A program made the position numbers and the translations under genes. The notes under the pieces are model-generated. The model saw only the letters and a program-made list of their open reading frames with translations, did not search any database and was not told the DNA's origin. From positions 82,002 through 146,001 of the forward strand of contig JAIPIH010000005.1 of NCBI GenBank assembly GCA_021734835.1: a DNA stretch of 64,000 nucleotides, given 5' to 3'. Shown here in pieces: positions 25,676-33,739 of this stretch (position 1 is the stretch's first letter; the number at the start of each line of letters is the position of its first letter). This DNA comes from Candidatus Cloacimonadota bacterium. GTDB taxonomy: Bacteria; Cloacimonadota; Cloacimonadia; Cloacimonadales; TCS61.

Positions 25676-26481
25676 CAGTTCAAAAACCAGCCTTCTCCCA
25701 ATTTCACCTTTATTAAAGTTGTTATCTCTATATTAAGGATTTTCGAAGCTATCTTATTGAACTTATTTTCATTATCACTAACATAAAACCGATTTTGTCC
25801 AATACCACTTTTTGCTTTATTAGGAAGGATCTCCACAAGTTTATCTGTTACTGCATGTGCACTATCCACTAGTTTGATCTTATCGCCTGTAAATTGTTTG
25901 ATTGGAACCTTTAAAATGGGATAATGAGTACAACCGAGTACTAAAGTATCTATATTATTTTGTACAAGTGGAGCCAGATATTCCGCAATTGTCAGCTGAG
26001 TAACATCATGCTCCTCCCATCCTTCTTCTGCCAATGGAACAAATAAAGGACAAGCTTTACTGAATACAAGGGAGGTTCTATCAAGAGTTTTGATCGCTTT
26101 TCTATAAGCCTGACTGCGGATAGTACCTTCTGTACCAATAACTCCGATCCTTTTACTTTTCGAAGCTTTAAGAGCAGCCTTTGCACCTGGTTCAATCACG
26201 CCTAATACCGGTACCGGAAGTAATTTTTGCAGTGTGGGTAACGCTGAAGCTGAAGAAGTATTACAAGCGATAACAATTATTTTAGCATCCTGTTGCATTA
26301 GAAATCTAGCATTCTGAATGGAATATTCAATGACGGTATTAAGTGATTTAGGACCATAAGGAACGCGGGCGGTATCACCAAAATAAACTATATTTTCATT
26401 AGGGAAGCGGTTCCTTATCTCTTTGAAAACAGTTAATCCGCCAACGCCTGAATCAAATATACCGATTGGTTTTTTAGCCAC
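25675..26481 (-). CDS. murI: glutamate racemase
   Basis: The protein, about 268 residues, converts L- to D-glutamate for peptidoglycan. The N-terminus 'GIFDSGVGGLTVFKEI' and both catalytic cysteine motifs, 'ACNTSSAS' and 'LGCTHYPIL', are intact, together with 'YFGDTARVPYG'. I prefer the GTG at 26481 over the TTG at 26487: AAGGAG sits 8 bases before the GTG but only 2 before the TTG. It is the first gene of the murI, M29-like, pyrG unit and is divergent from the patatin gene. Confidence 0.97.
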   Translation of the reverse strand: MAKKPIGIFDSGVGGLTVFKEIRNRFPNENIVYFGDTARVPYGPKSLNTVIEYSIQNARFLMQQDAKIIVIACNTSSASALPTLQKLLPVPVLGVIEPGAKAALKASKSKRIGVIGTEGTIRSQAYRKAIKTLDRTSLVFSKACPLFVPLAEEGWEEHDVTQLTIAEYLAPLVQNNIDTLVLGCTHYPILKVPIKQFTGDKIKLVDSAHAVTDKLVEILPNKAKSGIGQNRFYVSDNENKFNKIASKILNIEITTLIKVKLGEGWFLN

Positions 26482-26593
26482 GACCAACTCTCCTTATAAA
26501 ATTTCTTATATCCAAAATTGATTTTAGAAATTTGTTGTCAAGTTGGCTGTTTATAATTATTTTGGAAACAGTAATAATTTGTGATAGGAAAGT

Positions 26594-27496
26594 ATGAAAA
26601 AGAAAAAAATTGGTTTAGCTTTAGGTGGTGGTGGCGCAAGAGGGATTTGTCAAATAGAGTTTCTTAAAGTGTTAGACGAATTGGTGATCAAGCCTGATGT
26701 GATCTCCGGAACAAGTATTGGAGCTATTATAGGAGCTTTTTACGCCGCGGGATCATCCGGTCAAGAGATCAATGATATTCTTGATAAAATTGATATCAGT
26801 AAGAAGAAAGATCATAAAGATCTGCTTAACAGTAATAAAGAAGGAAACAAATTAGAAAAATTTCTTGATGAAAAAATTGCTGAACTAAAGGATTATTACC
26901 AAAAATTTGAAAATATCCATAAAATGGTAGATTTTTCCTTTTTTAACAATACAAGTATTTTAAAGGGAAAAGGAGTTGTAAAATTTTTCGAAGAAAATCT
27001 GCCGGTAAAAACATTTGAAGAACTTAATATTCCCTTGAAAATCGTAGCTACAGATTTTTGGAATCAGAAGCAGGTAGTTTTTGAAAAGGGTGATCTAATT
27101 CCTGCTATTCGTGCCAGTATTTCCATTCCGGGAGTGTTGGAACCGGTGATCATCGACAAAATGGTTTTAGTTGATGGCGGTATAACCAACAATTTACCAT
27201 ATGATCTTATTCAAGATGAATGCGAACTGACAATAGCGATTGATGTTTCAGGAACGCGCAGCATTCCAAAAAAAATCAAAGCTCCTAATGTTTTTGACAG
27301 TATTATGCAAAGTTTTGAAATCCTGCAGGATTCGATAATAAGATACCAAATGAAGATAAATGAACCTGATATTTTAATAAAACCACGACTGCAGGACATC
27401 GATATTTTAGAATTTCACAAAGCTAATGATATTATTGAAAGCGTTGTTGAAGATGTAGAAAAATTTAGAACTGAAATGATTACCTACAAATCTTAA
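26594..27496 (+). CDS. patatin-like phospholipase
   Basis: The 300-residue protein has the oxyanion loop 'GGGGARG' (residues 11-17), the nucleophile Ser41 in 'GTSIG' and the catalytic Asp194 in 'VDGGI', a complete Ser-Asp dyad. There is no signal peptide or barrel, so this is a cytoplasmic RssA/YchK-type enzyme and not a secreted autotransporter. Such proteins cleave acyl esters of membrane lipids. It has an AGGAAA ribosome site and its own divergent promoter region with murI. The next small membrane-protein gene starts 67 bases downstream. Confidence 0.92.
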   Translation: MKKKKIGLALGGGGARGICQIEFLKVLDELVIKPDVISGTSIGAIIGAFYAAGSSGQEINDILDKIDISKKKDHKDLLNSNKEGNKLEKFLDEKIAELKDYYQKFENIHKMVDFSFFNNTSILKGKGVVKFFEENLPVKTFEELNIPLKIVATDFWNQKQVVFEKGDLIPAIRASISIPGVLEPVIIDKMVLVDGGITNNLPYDLIQDECELTIAIDVSGTRSIPKKIKAPNVFDSIMQSFEILQDSIIRYQMKINEPDILIKPRLQDIDILEFHKANDIIESVVEDVEKFRTEMITYKS

Positions 27497-27562
27497 CAAA
27501 AACCAAAAGGTATCAGCTCTAAACATAAAAACAGATCAAAAAAAAGAGTATAAGGAGATTTT

Positions 27563-27928
27563 ATGAAACTAAAAAGATTGATCATTACTACAATATTGGG
27601 TGTTGTATTCGGCTTTGTATGTTATGGCTTTGCCTCCAACGGACAGGCAGAATTTTCAACAATTCTGGCCTTGAACATTATTTTAGGGAGAACGATGATA
27701 GGGGTGGCTATTGGCATAAGCCGTTTTACTTGTAAACATTGGTCTATTCATGGCATTGTTTTAGGATTTGTCTTTAGTTTACCGGCTGCCTTTGGAGCAA
27801 TGATGGGAGCAGATAATCCAGATTTTACACCCAAGATGTTATTCATTTCAACTTTAATTATGGGTATGATCTACGGTTTCTTAATTGAATTGATCACATC
27901 CGGTTTGTTTAAAGCGAAACAAAAGTAA
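27563..27928 (+). CDS. small multi-pass membrane protein of unknown function
   Basis: The 121-residue protein has four hydrophobic segments (~7-24, ~32-52, ~62-80, ~88-112) with glycine-rich helices such as 'MIGVAIGIS' and ends in a positively charged tail 'FKAKQK'. AAGGAG stands 6-7 bases before the ATG, and codon use matches the neighbours, so it is a real gene. I recognise no family. The dangling position after the patatin, with a hairpin downstream, suggests a short own transcript. Confidence 0.75.
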   Translation: MKLKRLIITTILGVVFGFVCYGFASNGQAEFSTILALNIILGRTMIGVAIGISRFTCKHWSIHGIVLGFVFSLPAAFGAMMGADNPDFTPKMLFISTLIMGMIYGFLIELITSGLFKAKQK

Positions 27929-28010
27929 ATTTTCCATAATTTCAAGTTTTCTAAAAAAAAAAGGAGTTAAAGAAAAAACAGCTTTTGAGTGTTTATGAGT
28001 CATTATTTTT

Positions 28011-28046
28011 GATGCAAACTTAATCGTTTAAGATTGAGTTTGCATC
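28011..28046. terminator. 15-bp inverted repeat, possible terminator
   Basis: GATGCAAACTTAATC (28011-28025) pairs with GATTGAGTTTGCATC (28032-28046), with one G-T wobble and a 6-base loop. It lies between the convergent small membrane gene and the ABC-F gene. The trailing sequence on the plus strand is only moderately T-rich (ACTTATATTTT), so it may be a weak terminator or another structured element. Confidence 0.45.
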
Positions 28047-28072
28047 ACTTATATTTTCAGGAAAAACTCCAT

Positions 28073-29953
28073 TCAATTACTTTTCTCGTCCAGTTCGAGC
28101 CAGCGAAGCTCTAAATTATCAAGTTTATTTTGCAAAGTTTGTACTTGTAATGTAATTTCAGCAAAATCTGCTGAAGAAAGCGATGATGCTTCCTGCTCAA
28201 TTTTATTATTTAGGATAAGTATTTGTTTTTCCAGTTCAGGAATGTCCTTTTCAATCATTTCAAGCTCACGTTTTTCATGGTAAGAGAATTTTACTTTTTG
28301 CTGCTTGACTTTGTATACACCACTTTTCTGTTTAATTTCTCTTTTTGTCTCTTCTCGATATTTTTTAACCAAAAGAAAGTCAGAATAATTACCAGGGAAT
28401 TTTACAACTCTATTTTGATCAAACACAAAAAGATGATCAGTTACCCTATCGAGAAAATATCTATCATGAGAAACAACAATAATGCAGCCTTTGAAAGCAT
28501 CCAGATAATCCTCCAAAATTTCCAGTGTCCGGATATCAAGGTCATTAGTTGGTTCATCCAGGATAATGAAATTATTACCGAACATCAAAGAACGCAATAA
28601 ATAGAGCCGCTTCTTTTCACCACCTGATAAATTTCCGAGTTTATTTTGCTGCATTTTTCCATCAAACAAAAATCGTTGCAGCATCTCGGAAGCTGAATGT
28701 AACTTTCCATCAGCAGTACGGATATTGGGTGCAAAATTATGTATGTAAGAAAGAACTGTTTGGTCATTATCAAATTCTGTTATATTCTGTTGAAAATAAG
28801 AAAATGAAGTATTCACTCCGATTTTAACTGATCCTTCATCCGGTTTTATTTCTTCCATGATGCATTTCAATAAAGTAGTTTTTCCACAACCGTTTGCTCC
28901 AATAATACCTATCCTCTCTAATTTCTGAAAATTATGCTGAAAATTATGGAAAAGTGATTTATCACCATACTGCTTGGAAATCCCCTTGATCTCCAAAATT
29001 GTTTTTCCCAACCTTTTAGTCTTAAAGGATATATCCAGATCCTTGTTATCAGTAAGGTAGGATTTGTCGATCAGCTCTTTCACGCGGTCTAAGTGGTCTT
29101 TTGGTTTTGAAGTTCGGGCTTTTGCACCGCGCTTCAGCCATTTTAGCTCTTTTCTTAACTGGGCTTTGCGACGGGTTTGTTTACGCTGAAGATCTATCTC
29201 TTCCAGTTCTTTTTTGCGTAAGTAATAAGAATAATTTCCTTGATAGAACTTGAACTTTCCATCTTCCATCTCTAGTATCTTATCCGAGACAGCATCCAGA
29301 AAATAACGATCGTGAGTAACAAACAGAATAGTGCCAGAATAATTTGTTAAATAATCCTGAAACCACTCAAGAGTATCTATATCAAGGTGATTTGTAGGTT
29401 CATCCAGCAATAATAGATCAGGATCATCCATCAGCACTCTTGCTAGATCGATACGTCTTTTCTCACCTCCGGACAGTGTAGATGTTTTGCGATTAAGATC
29501 AAAAAAGCCAAATTTATCTAGAATGCTCTTGGCTTTAACTTCAATTTTCCAGGCGTCCTGAGTTTCTATCTTCTTAGTTAGTTTATCGTGTTCTTCCCGG
29601 ATAAGTTCATTAGGAGCGATCTCCAGCTTTTTAAGATTACTGTAATATTTTCGTAATAATGTAAATTTAGGGTGACTACTATAATAAATTTGTTCATAAA
29701 TAGTTTTATCAGGATCAAGATTTGGAGTTTGCTGTAAGTAATCTATCCGCAAGTCATTGCGGAACGTGATCTTGCCAGAATCGGCAGGCTCGATTCCCAC
29801 TAATAGTTTGAGAAATGTAGATTTACCGCAGCCGTTGATCCCAAGGATACCAATCTTTTCATTTTCAAAGATACCGAAGGAACTCTTCCTGCAGATAATT
29901 TTATCAACAAAAGATTTTTCTAAATTCTCAATTGAAACCAGGTTTTTCTTCAA
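28073..29953 (-). CDS. ABC-F family ATPase (Uup-like)
   Basis: The protein, about 626 residues, has two soluble ABC domains and no membrane helix. Each has a Walker A ('GINGCGKST', 'GANGCGKTT'), a signature ('LSGGEKRRIDLARVL', 'LSGGEKKRLYLLRSL') and a Walker B ('LLLDEPTNHLD', 'IILDEPTNDLD'). A linker rich in Arg and Lys (~245-290) and a C-terminal coiled coil (~545-625) point to the Uup branch. ABC-F proteins bind ribosomes or nucleic acid and relieve translation problems. An in-frame GTG at 29959 overlaps the GAGG ribosome site, so the TTG at 29953, five bases after it, is the likelier start. Confidence 0.93.
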   Translation of the reverse strand: MKKNLVSIENLEKSFVDKIICRKSSFGIFENEKIGILGINGCGKSTFLKLLVGIEPADSGKITFRNDLRIDYLQQTPNLDPDKTIYEQIYYSSHPKFTLLRKYYSNLKKLEIAPNELIREEHDKLTKKIETQDAWKIEVKAKSILDKFGFFDLNRKTSTLSGGEKRRIDLARVLMDDPDLLLLDEPTNHLDIDTLEWFQDYLTNYSGTILFVTHDRYFLDAVSDKILEMEDGKFKFYQGNYSYYLRKKELEEIDLQRKQTRRKAQLRKELKWLKRGAKARTSKPKDHLDRVKELIDKSYLTDNKDLDISFKTKRLGKTILEIKGISKQYGDKSLFHNFQHNFQKLERIGIIGANGCGKTTLLKCIMEEIKPDEGSVKIGVNTSFSYFQQNITEFDNDQTVLSYIHNFAPNIRTADGKLHSASEMLQRFLFDGKMQQNKLGNLSGGEKKRLYLLRSLMFGNNFIILDEPTNDLDIRTLEILEDYLDAFKGCIIVVSHDRYFLDRVTDHLFVFDQNRVVKFPGNYSDFLLVKKYREETKREIKQKSGVYKVKQQKVKFSYHEKRELEMIEKDIPELEKQILILNNKIEQEASSLSSADFAEITLQVQTLQNKLDNLELRWLELDEKSN

Positions 29954-30143
29954 AATCACCTCACTGAAAACAGGTTTTAATATTCTACTATTTTGTCAAA
30001 TACTGATTGATTTACAATAAATTGCCCTACTGGAAATTATTTTTGCTAAATTAACAATAAATAATTAGTTTCAGGCAAAACTTTATTAATAAAGGTGAAT
30101 TAAGGTCGTTCCCTTGAATTTATTTGATAGTGTAAAATATTTA

Positions 30144-30172
30144 TTGACATAAACCGCTAATAATGGTTTGGA
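30144..30172 (+). promoter_or_regulatory. candidate -35 region before the acyl-CoA/ACP synthetase gene
   Basis: The 253-base divergent gap 29954-30206 is AT-rich. Its clearest signal is TATTGACATAAA, with TTGACA at 30144-30149. I see no good -10 at 17 bases; TAATAAT at 30158-30164 is too close. I see no further genes or RNA structures in the gap. Confidence 0.25.
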
Positions 30173-30206
30173 AGGTAGCGTATTAATTGAGAAAAAAGGA
30201 GTTTAT

Positions 30207-31733
30207 ATGCAATTACAACAAAAATTTGTAGAAGTTGCAAAAAAATACTCAAACAAAATAGCAGTTTATGATCAAGCTACCGGCAAAGATCTAACGTATG
30301 ATCGAATGCTTATCGCGGCCTTAATATTGGCAGCCAGGTTTAAAAAAATAAAAAGCTCATACTTAGGAATAATGGTACCAACTTCTGCTGGATGTATGCT
30401 TTCTATCTTAGGCTCGTTGATGGCAGGTAAGATACCAGTGATGATAAATTATTCCACAGGTGCTGATGAAAATTCCATTTATGCTCAGGAAAAATGCAGC
30501 TTTAAAACAATTATAACCAGTAAAAAGTTATTGGAAAAACTCAACATAGAACCAGTTGACGGGATGATTTATTTAGAAGATATCATGGCTTCTTTAACTG
30601 CACCCGAAAAATTAAAAGCTGCTATTAAATCTAAATTACCCACAGGAGCTTTAAAATCAAGAGTTCAGCACGGTGATGATGATGCAACTTCTGTGATACT
30701 TTTTACTAGTGGTAGTGAAAAAGAACCTAAGGCAGTTCAGCTGTCACATAAGAATATTTTTCATAATTTAGATACTATTCCTCAGATCATTGATGTTACC
30801 GAAGATGACGTTTTCGCAGGAACATTACCACTGTTTCATGTCTTTGGTGTAACAACTAATTTCTGGCTTCCATTTTCTCTCGGTGCATCGGTTGTGACTC
30901 ATGCCAATCCGCTGGATTACAGTACAATTGTAAAATCGATAACAGATTATAAAATTTCAATTCTGATCGGAACTCCTACTTTCTTTCTGGGGTATCAACG
31001 TAGATCAAAGCCCGGAGATTTAGCTTCAGTGCGATATGCTATAGCGGGTGCAGATAAACTGACAGAAAAATTGCGTCTTTCTTTCCAAAGAGATCATGAT
31101 ATCGAAATATTAGAAGGATATGGAGCAACAGAAACCAGTCCGGTTGTATCGGTTAATGTACCGGGCGCTAATAAGCCGGGAAGTATCGGAAAACCATTAC
31201 CAGGAGTTCAGGTAAAAATATTGGATAGGGAAACTGATGAAGTGTTACCTCCGGGAAAAGAGGGTAAGATCTTAGTAAAAGGTGATCTGATCATGAAAGG
31301 CTATCTTGGTGATGTTGAAGAGACTTCTATGCATATGCATGGAGGCTGGTATGATACCGGGGATATGGGTATTATAGATGATGATGGTTTCTTATGGCAT
31401 CGGGGAAGGTTGAAGCGGTTTGTCAAAGTAGGCGGTGAGATGGTCTCATTGGTAAAAGTTGAAGAAATTCTTACCAAACTGTTGCCAGACGGAGTTACAT
31501 GCTGTGTTGTTGATGTTCCTAATCCTAAAAAAGGAGCCGATGTTGTTGCTGCGGTTGCAACCGGTGAATTTGAAAAGAAGAAGATCTTGAAGCAAATGGC
31601 AAAAGAACTTCCTTCTATTGCCGTACCTAAAGAGTTTTATGTTATCGAAGATATCCCTTTAATGGGAAGTGGAAAAGTAGATTTCCGAGATGTTGAGAGA
31701 ATTTGTCGGGAGAGACAAGATAACGGTAAATAA
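30207..31733 (+). CDS. AMP-binding acyl-CoA/acyl-ACP synthetase
   Basis: The protein, about 508 residues, is an adenylate-forming enzyme. It has the ATP-binding 'LFTSGSEKEPKAVQLSHKN', 'EGYGATETSPVV', 'YDTGDMGIIDDDGFLWHRGR' and the C-terminal catalytic lysine region 'PLMGSGKVDFRD'. It most resembles the acyl-ACP synthetase half of Aas-type proteins, which activates fatty acids for phospholipid repair, but it lacks the acyltransferase half. The ATG at 30207 has AAAGGAG 5 bases upstream; a longer in-frame reading from a TTG at 30168 has none. A rho-independent terminator follows at 31751. Confidence 0.9.
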   Translation: MQLQQKFVEVAKKYSNKIAVYDQATGKDLTYDRMLIAALILAARFKKIKSSYLGIMVPTSAGCMLSILGSLMAGKIPVMINYSTGADENSIYAQEKCSFKTIITSKKLLEKLNIEPVDGMIYLEDIMASLTAPEKLKAAIKSKLPTGALKSRVQHGDDDATSVILFTSGSEKEPKAVQLSHKNIFHNLDTIPQIIDVTEDDVFAGTLPLFHVFGVTTNFWLPFSLGASVVTHANPLDYSTIVKSITDYKISILIGTPTFFLGYQRRSKPGDLASVRYAIAGADKLTEKLRLSFQRDHDIEILEGYGATETSPVVSVNVPGANKPGSIGKPLPGVQVKILDRETDEVLPPGKEGKILVKGDLIMKGYLGDVEETSMHMHGGWYDTGDMGIIDDDGFLWHRGRLKRFVKVGGEMVSLVKVEEILTKLLPDGVTCCVVDVPNPKKGADVVAAVATGEFEKKKILKQMAKELPSIAVPKEFYVIEDIPLMGSGKVDFRDVERICRERQDNGK

Positions 31734-31750
31734 GATAGTTAGTATTCTGT

Positions 31751-31783
31751 AAGTCATCCTATTGATCTGGGATGACTTTTTTT
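31751..31783 (+). terminator. rho-independent terminator of the synthetase gene
   Basis: AAGTCATCC (31751-31759) pairs perfectly with GGATGACTT (31770-31778), followed by a run of seven T. It ends the plus-strand transcript 18 bases after the stop. Confidence 0.85.
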
Positions 31784-31784
31784 A

Positions 31785-32546
31785 TTAAAACCTATATTCT
31801 AATTTTATTGAATTAAAATCCGCCCCAATAGTTAATTTGTTATTATTGTGATATTTACTGATGCCAAAACTTATACAGCTACCCATCAACGCGCCTATAA
31901 CAACATCGGAAGGGAAATGTTGAGCTGAAGCTACACGCAAAATCGCTGTGGCACTGGCTGTACTAAAAAGTAATGAAGCTAAAAAGTAATTGTGGCCATA
32001 TTTCTGATAATAGCGATAATAACTACATGTTGCTGCTGCAAAAACTGTAGAGCTATGATGTGAATAAAAAGAGTGTTGGCTGTTACGCTGTTGTTTTTTG
32101 ATGATATCCACATCTGGATCATAAACAAAAGGCCGAAAGCGCTTTGTTAAGGTCTTTGTCCATTTACCAATAGCACTTTGAGCAGTCATGATCTCAGCAT
32201 AAACAATGAGGTTATCCAATAGGGTAGAAGTGTCATTATCGTACAAACAATAAATAGCTGTGCCGATCGTTAGGTAAGCCGTATAGTCACTGAGATCTTT
32301 TAGTTTGTTTGAGTAGGGTTGGAATGCTATCTTGTCAAAAAATGGAACATCATTTTGATTGAGATTACTCAGTTCAAGTTCTGTGGGTTTGCTTATTATC
32401 TGGCGGTCGAAGTAATTGTTACTAAGATCAAGTGCTAAGAACGCTGAGATAACTAGGAATGATTCAGTTTTATTAACTTCAAACACATAAGAGTTCAAAA
32501 GTAGAGGAATAAAGATCAGTAAAAAAAGAAGTTTAAATTTCTTCAT
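31785..32546 (-). CDS. PAP2-superfamily membrane phosphatase
   Basis: The 253-residue protein has a signal peptide or first helix (1-20) and the three PAP2 motifs in order: 'KTLTKRFRPF' (motif 1), 'SFYSHHSS' (motif 2, where PSGH is usual) and 'RVASAQHFPSDVVIGA' (motif 3 with His and Asp). The family removes phosphate from phosphatidate, undecaprenyl diphosphate or lipid A. The substrate here is unknown. The start codon lies only 10 bases after the argF terminator hairpin and has no clear ribosome site, so expression may depend on read-through or a promoter inside argF. Confidence 0.85.
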   Translation of the reverse strand: MKKFKLLFLLIFIPLLLNSYVFEVNKTESFLVISAFLALDLSNNYFDRQIISKPTELELSNLNQNDVPFFDKIAFQPYSNKLKDLSDYTAYLTIGTAIYCLYDNDTSTLLDNLIVYAEIMTAQSAIGKWTKTLTKRFRPFVYDPDVDIIKKQQRNSQHSFYSHHSSTVFAAATCSYYRYYQKYGHNYFLASLLFSTASATAILRVASAQHFPSDVVIGALMGSCISFGISKYHNNNKLTIGADFNSIKLEYRF

Positions 32547-32550
32547 AAAA

Positions 32551-32582
32551 TAAAAAACCTGCTGTATTTTATTACAGCAGGT
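32551..32582 (-). terminator. rho-independent terminator of argF, just before the PAP2 start
   Basis: On the minus strand ACCTGCTGTA (32582-32573) pairs with TACAGCAGGT (32566-32557), a perfect 10-bp stem with a 6-base loop, followed by TTTTTTATTTT that runs into the PAP2 ATG at 32546. Confidence 0.9.
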
Positions 32583-32588
32583 ATTAAA

Positions 32589-33590
32589 TTAACTTCCCAG
32601 TGTGGCTACCATTACAGCCTTGATCGTATGCAATCTGTTTTCAGCTTCATCGAAAACAACTGATGCTTCACTTTCAAAAACTTCATCTGTTACTTCCATT
32701 TCAGAAAGACCGAATTTTTCTGCGACGTCTTTTCCGACTAATGTTTCTGTATTGTGAAAGGAAGGAAGACAGTGCATAAAAATTGTTTTTGGATTACCTG
32801 TTTTCTGAAGTATTTCTGTATTAATCTGATACGGCTTGAGAAGATGAAAACGCTTTTCCCATACTTCTGCCGGCTCACCCATAGAAACCCAGACATCTGT
32901 GTAGATAACATCTGCATCTTTCACACCGGATGTAATATTATCTGTTATTGTGATCTTGGCACCGGTCGATTTTGCAATATCTTTGCATAAATCTATCAAT
33001 TCACGTGCGGGTTGAACTTGTTTTGGCGCTACAATTCGGAAATCCATTCCCAGCTTAGCTCCTCCCACCATAAGGCTATTACCCATATTGTTATGACCAT
33101 CACCAACATAAGAGAAAACCATCTTATTAAATGGTTTTTTGAGATGTTCTTTAGCTGTGAGAAAATCAGCCAGGATCTGTGTGGGATGAAATTCAGTTGT
33201 AAGTCCATTCCATACCGGTACTCCGGCATATTTACCTAATTCTTCCACTACATCTTGTCCATAACCACGGTATTCAATACCATCGTACATTCTGCCTAAA
33301 ACCCGGGCTGTGTCCTTCATTGTTTCCTTAGTGCCAATTTGACTTCCGCTTGGACCAAGATAAGTAACATGCGCTCCTTGATCAAGAGCTGCAACTTCAA
33401 ACGCACATCTTGTTCTCGTGGAGGCTTTTTCAAAGATCAGAGCAATGTTTTTACCTATTAGTTTTGGTTGCTCAGTACCGGCATATTTAGCTTTTTTAAG
33501 ATCTAAAGCAAGATCAATCAATGTTTCGATCTCTCTGGGTGTGAAATCAAGCAATTTCAGAAAATTACGATTCCGTAAATTATAAGCCAT
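32589..33590 (-). CDS. argF: ornithine carbamoyltransferase
   Basis: The protein, about 333 residues, transfers the carbamoyl group to ornithine to make citrulline for arginine synthesis, or works in reverse in arginine fermentation. The carbamoyl-phosphate site 'STRTRCAFE' and the ornithine-site motifs 'HPTQILADF', 'DVWVSMGE' and 'HCLPSFHN' are intact. I chose the ATG at 33590, with AAGGAG 8 bases upstream, over the GTG at 33599 that overlaps the ribosome site. It stands alone with its own terminator. With no other arginine gene here, direction of use cannot be told. Confidence 0.96.
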   Translation of the reverse strand: MAYNLRNRNFLKLLDFTPREIETLIDLALDLKKAKYAGTEQPKLIGKNIALIFEKASTRTRCAFEVAALDQGAHVTYLGPSGSQIGTKETMKDTARVLGRMYDGIEYRGYGQDVVEELGKYAGVPVWNGLTTEFHPTQILADFLTAKEHLKKPFNKMVFSYVGDGHNNMGNSLMVGGAKLGMDFRIVAPKQVQPARELIDLCKDIAKSTGAKITITDNITSGVKDADVIYTDVWVSMGEPAEVWEKRFHLLKPYQINTEILQKTGNPKTIFMHCLPSFHNTETLVGKDVAEKFGLSEMEVTDEVFESEASVVFDEAENRLHTIKAVMVATLGS

Positions 33591-33700
33591 TATTATCACT
33601 CCTTAATATTCTTTTATAAGAGCAAAAAATAATTGATAGGCAGAAATGACAAGAAATTAATAATCAAAAGTGTTTACTAAAATTTTCTCCAAAATGTTTT

Positions 33701-33731
33701 TAAAAAAAAACAGCCCGGATTACCGGGCTGT
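33701..33731 (-). terminator. rho-independent terminator of the secreted-peptidase operon
   Basis: ACAGCCCGG and CCGGGCTGT (33710-33718 and 33723-33731) form a perfect 9-bp GC-rich stem with a 4-base loop. On the minus strand it is followed by nine T. It lies 8 bases after the stop of the subtilase gene. Confidence 0.95.
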
Positions 33732-33739
33732 ATGAGAAT

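Noticed and set aside
30168..30206. Longer N-terminus for the acyl synthetase from a TTG at 30168
   Set aside because: It has no ribosome site, while the ATG at 30207 has a perfect AAAGGAG.
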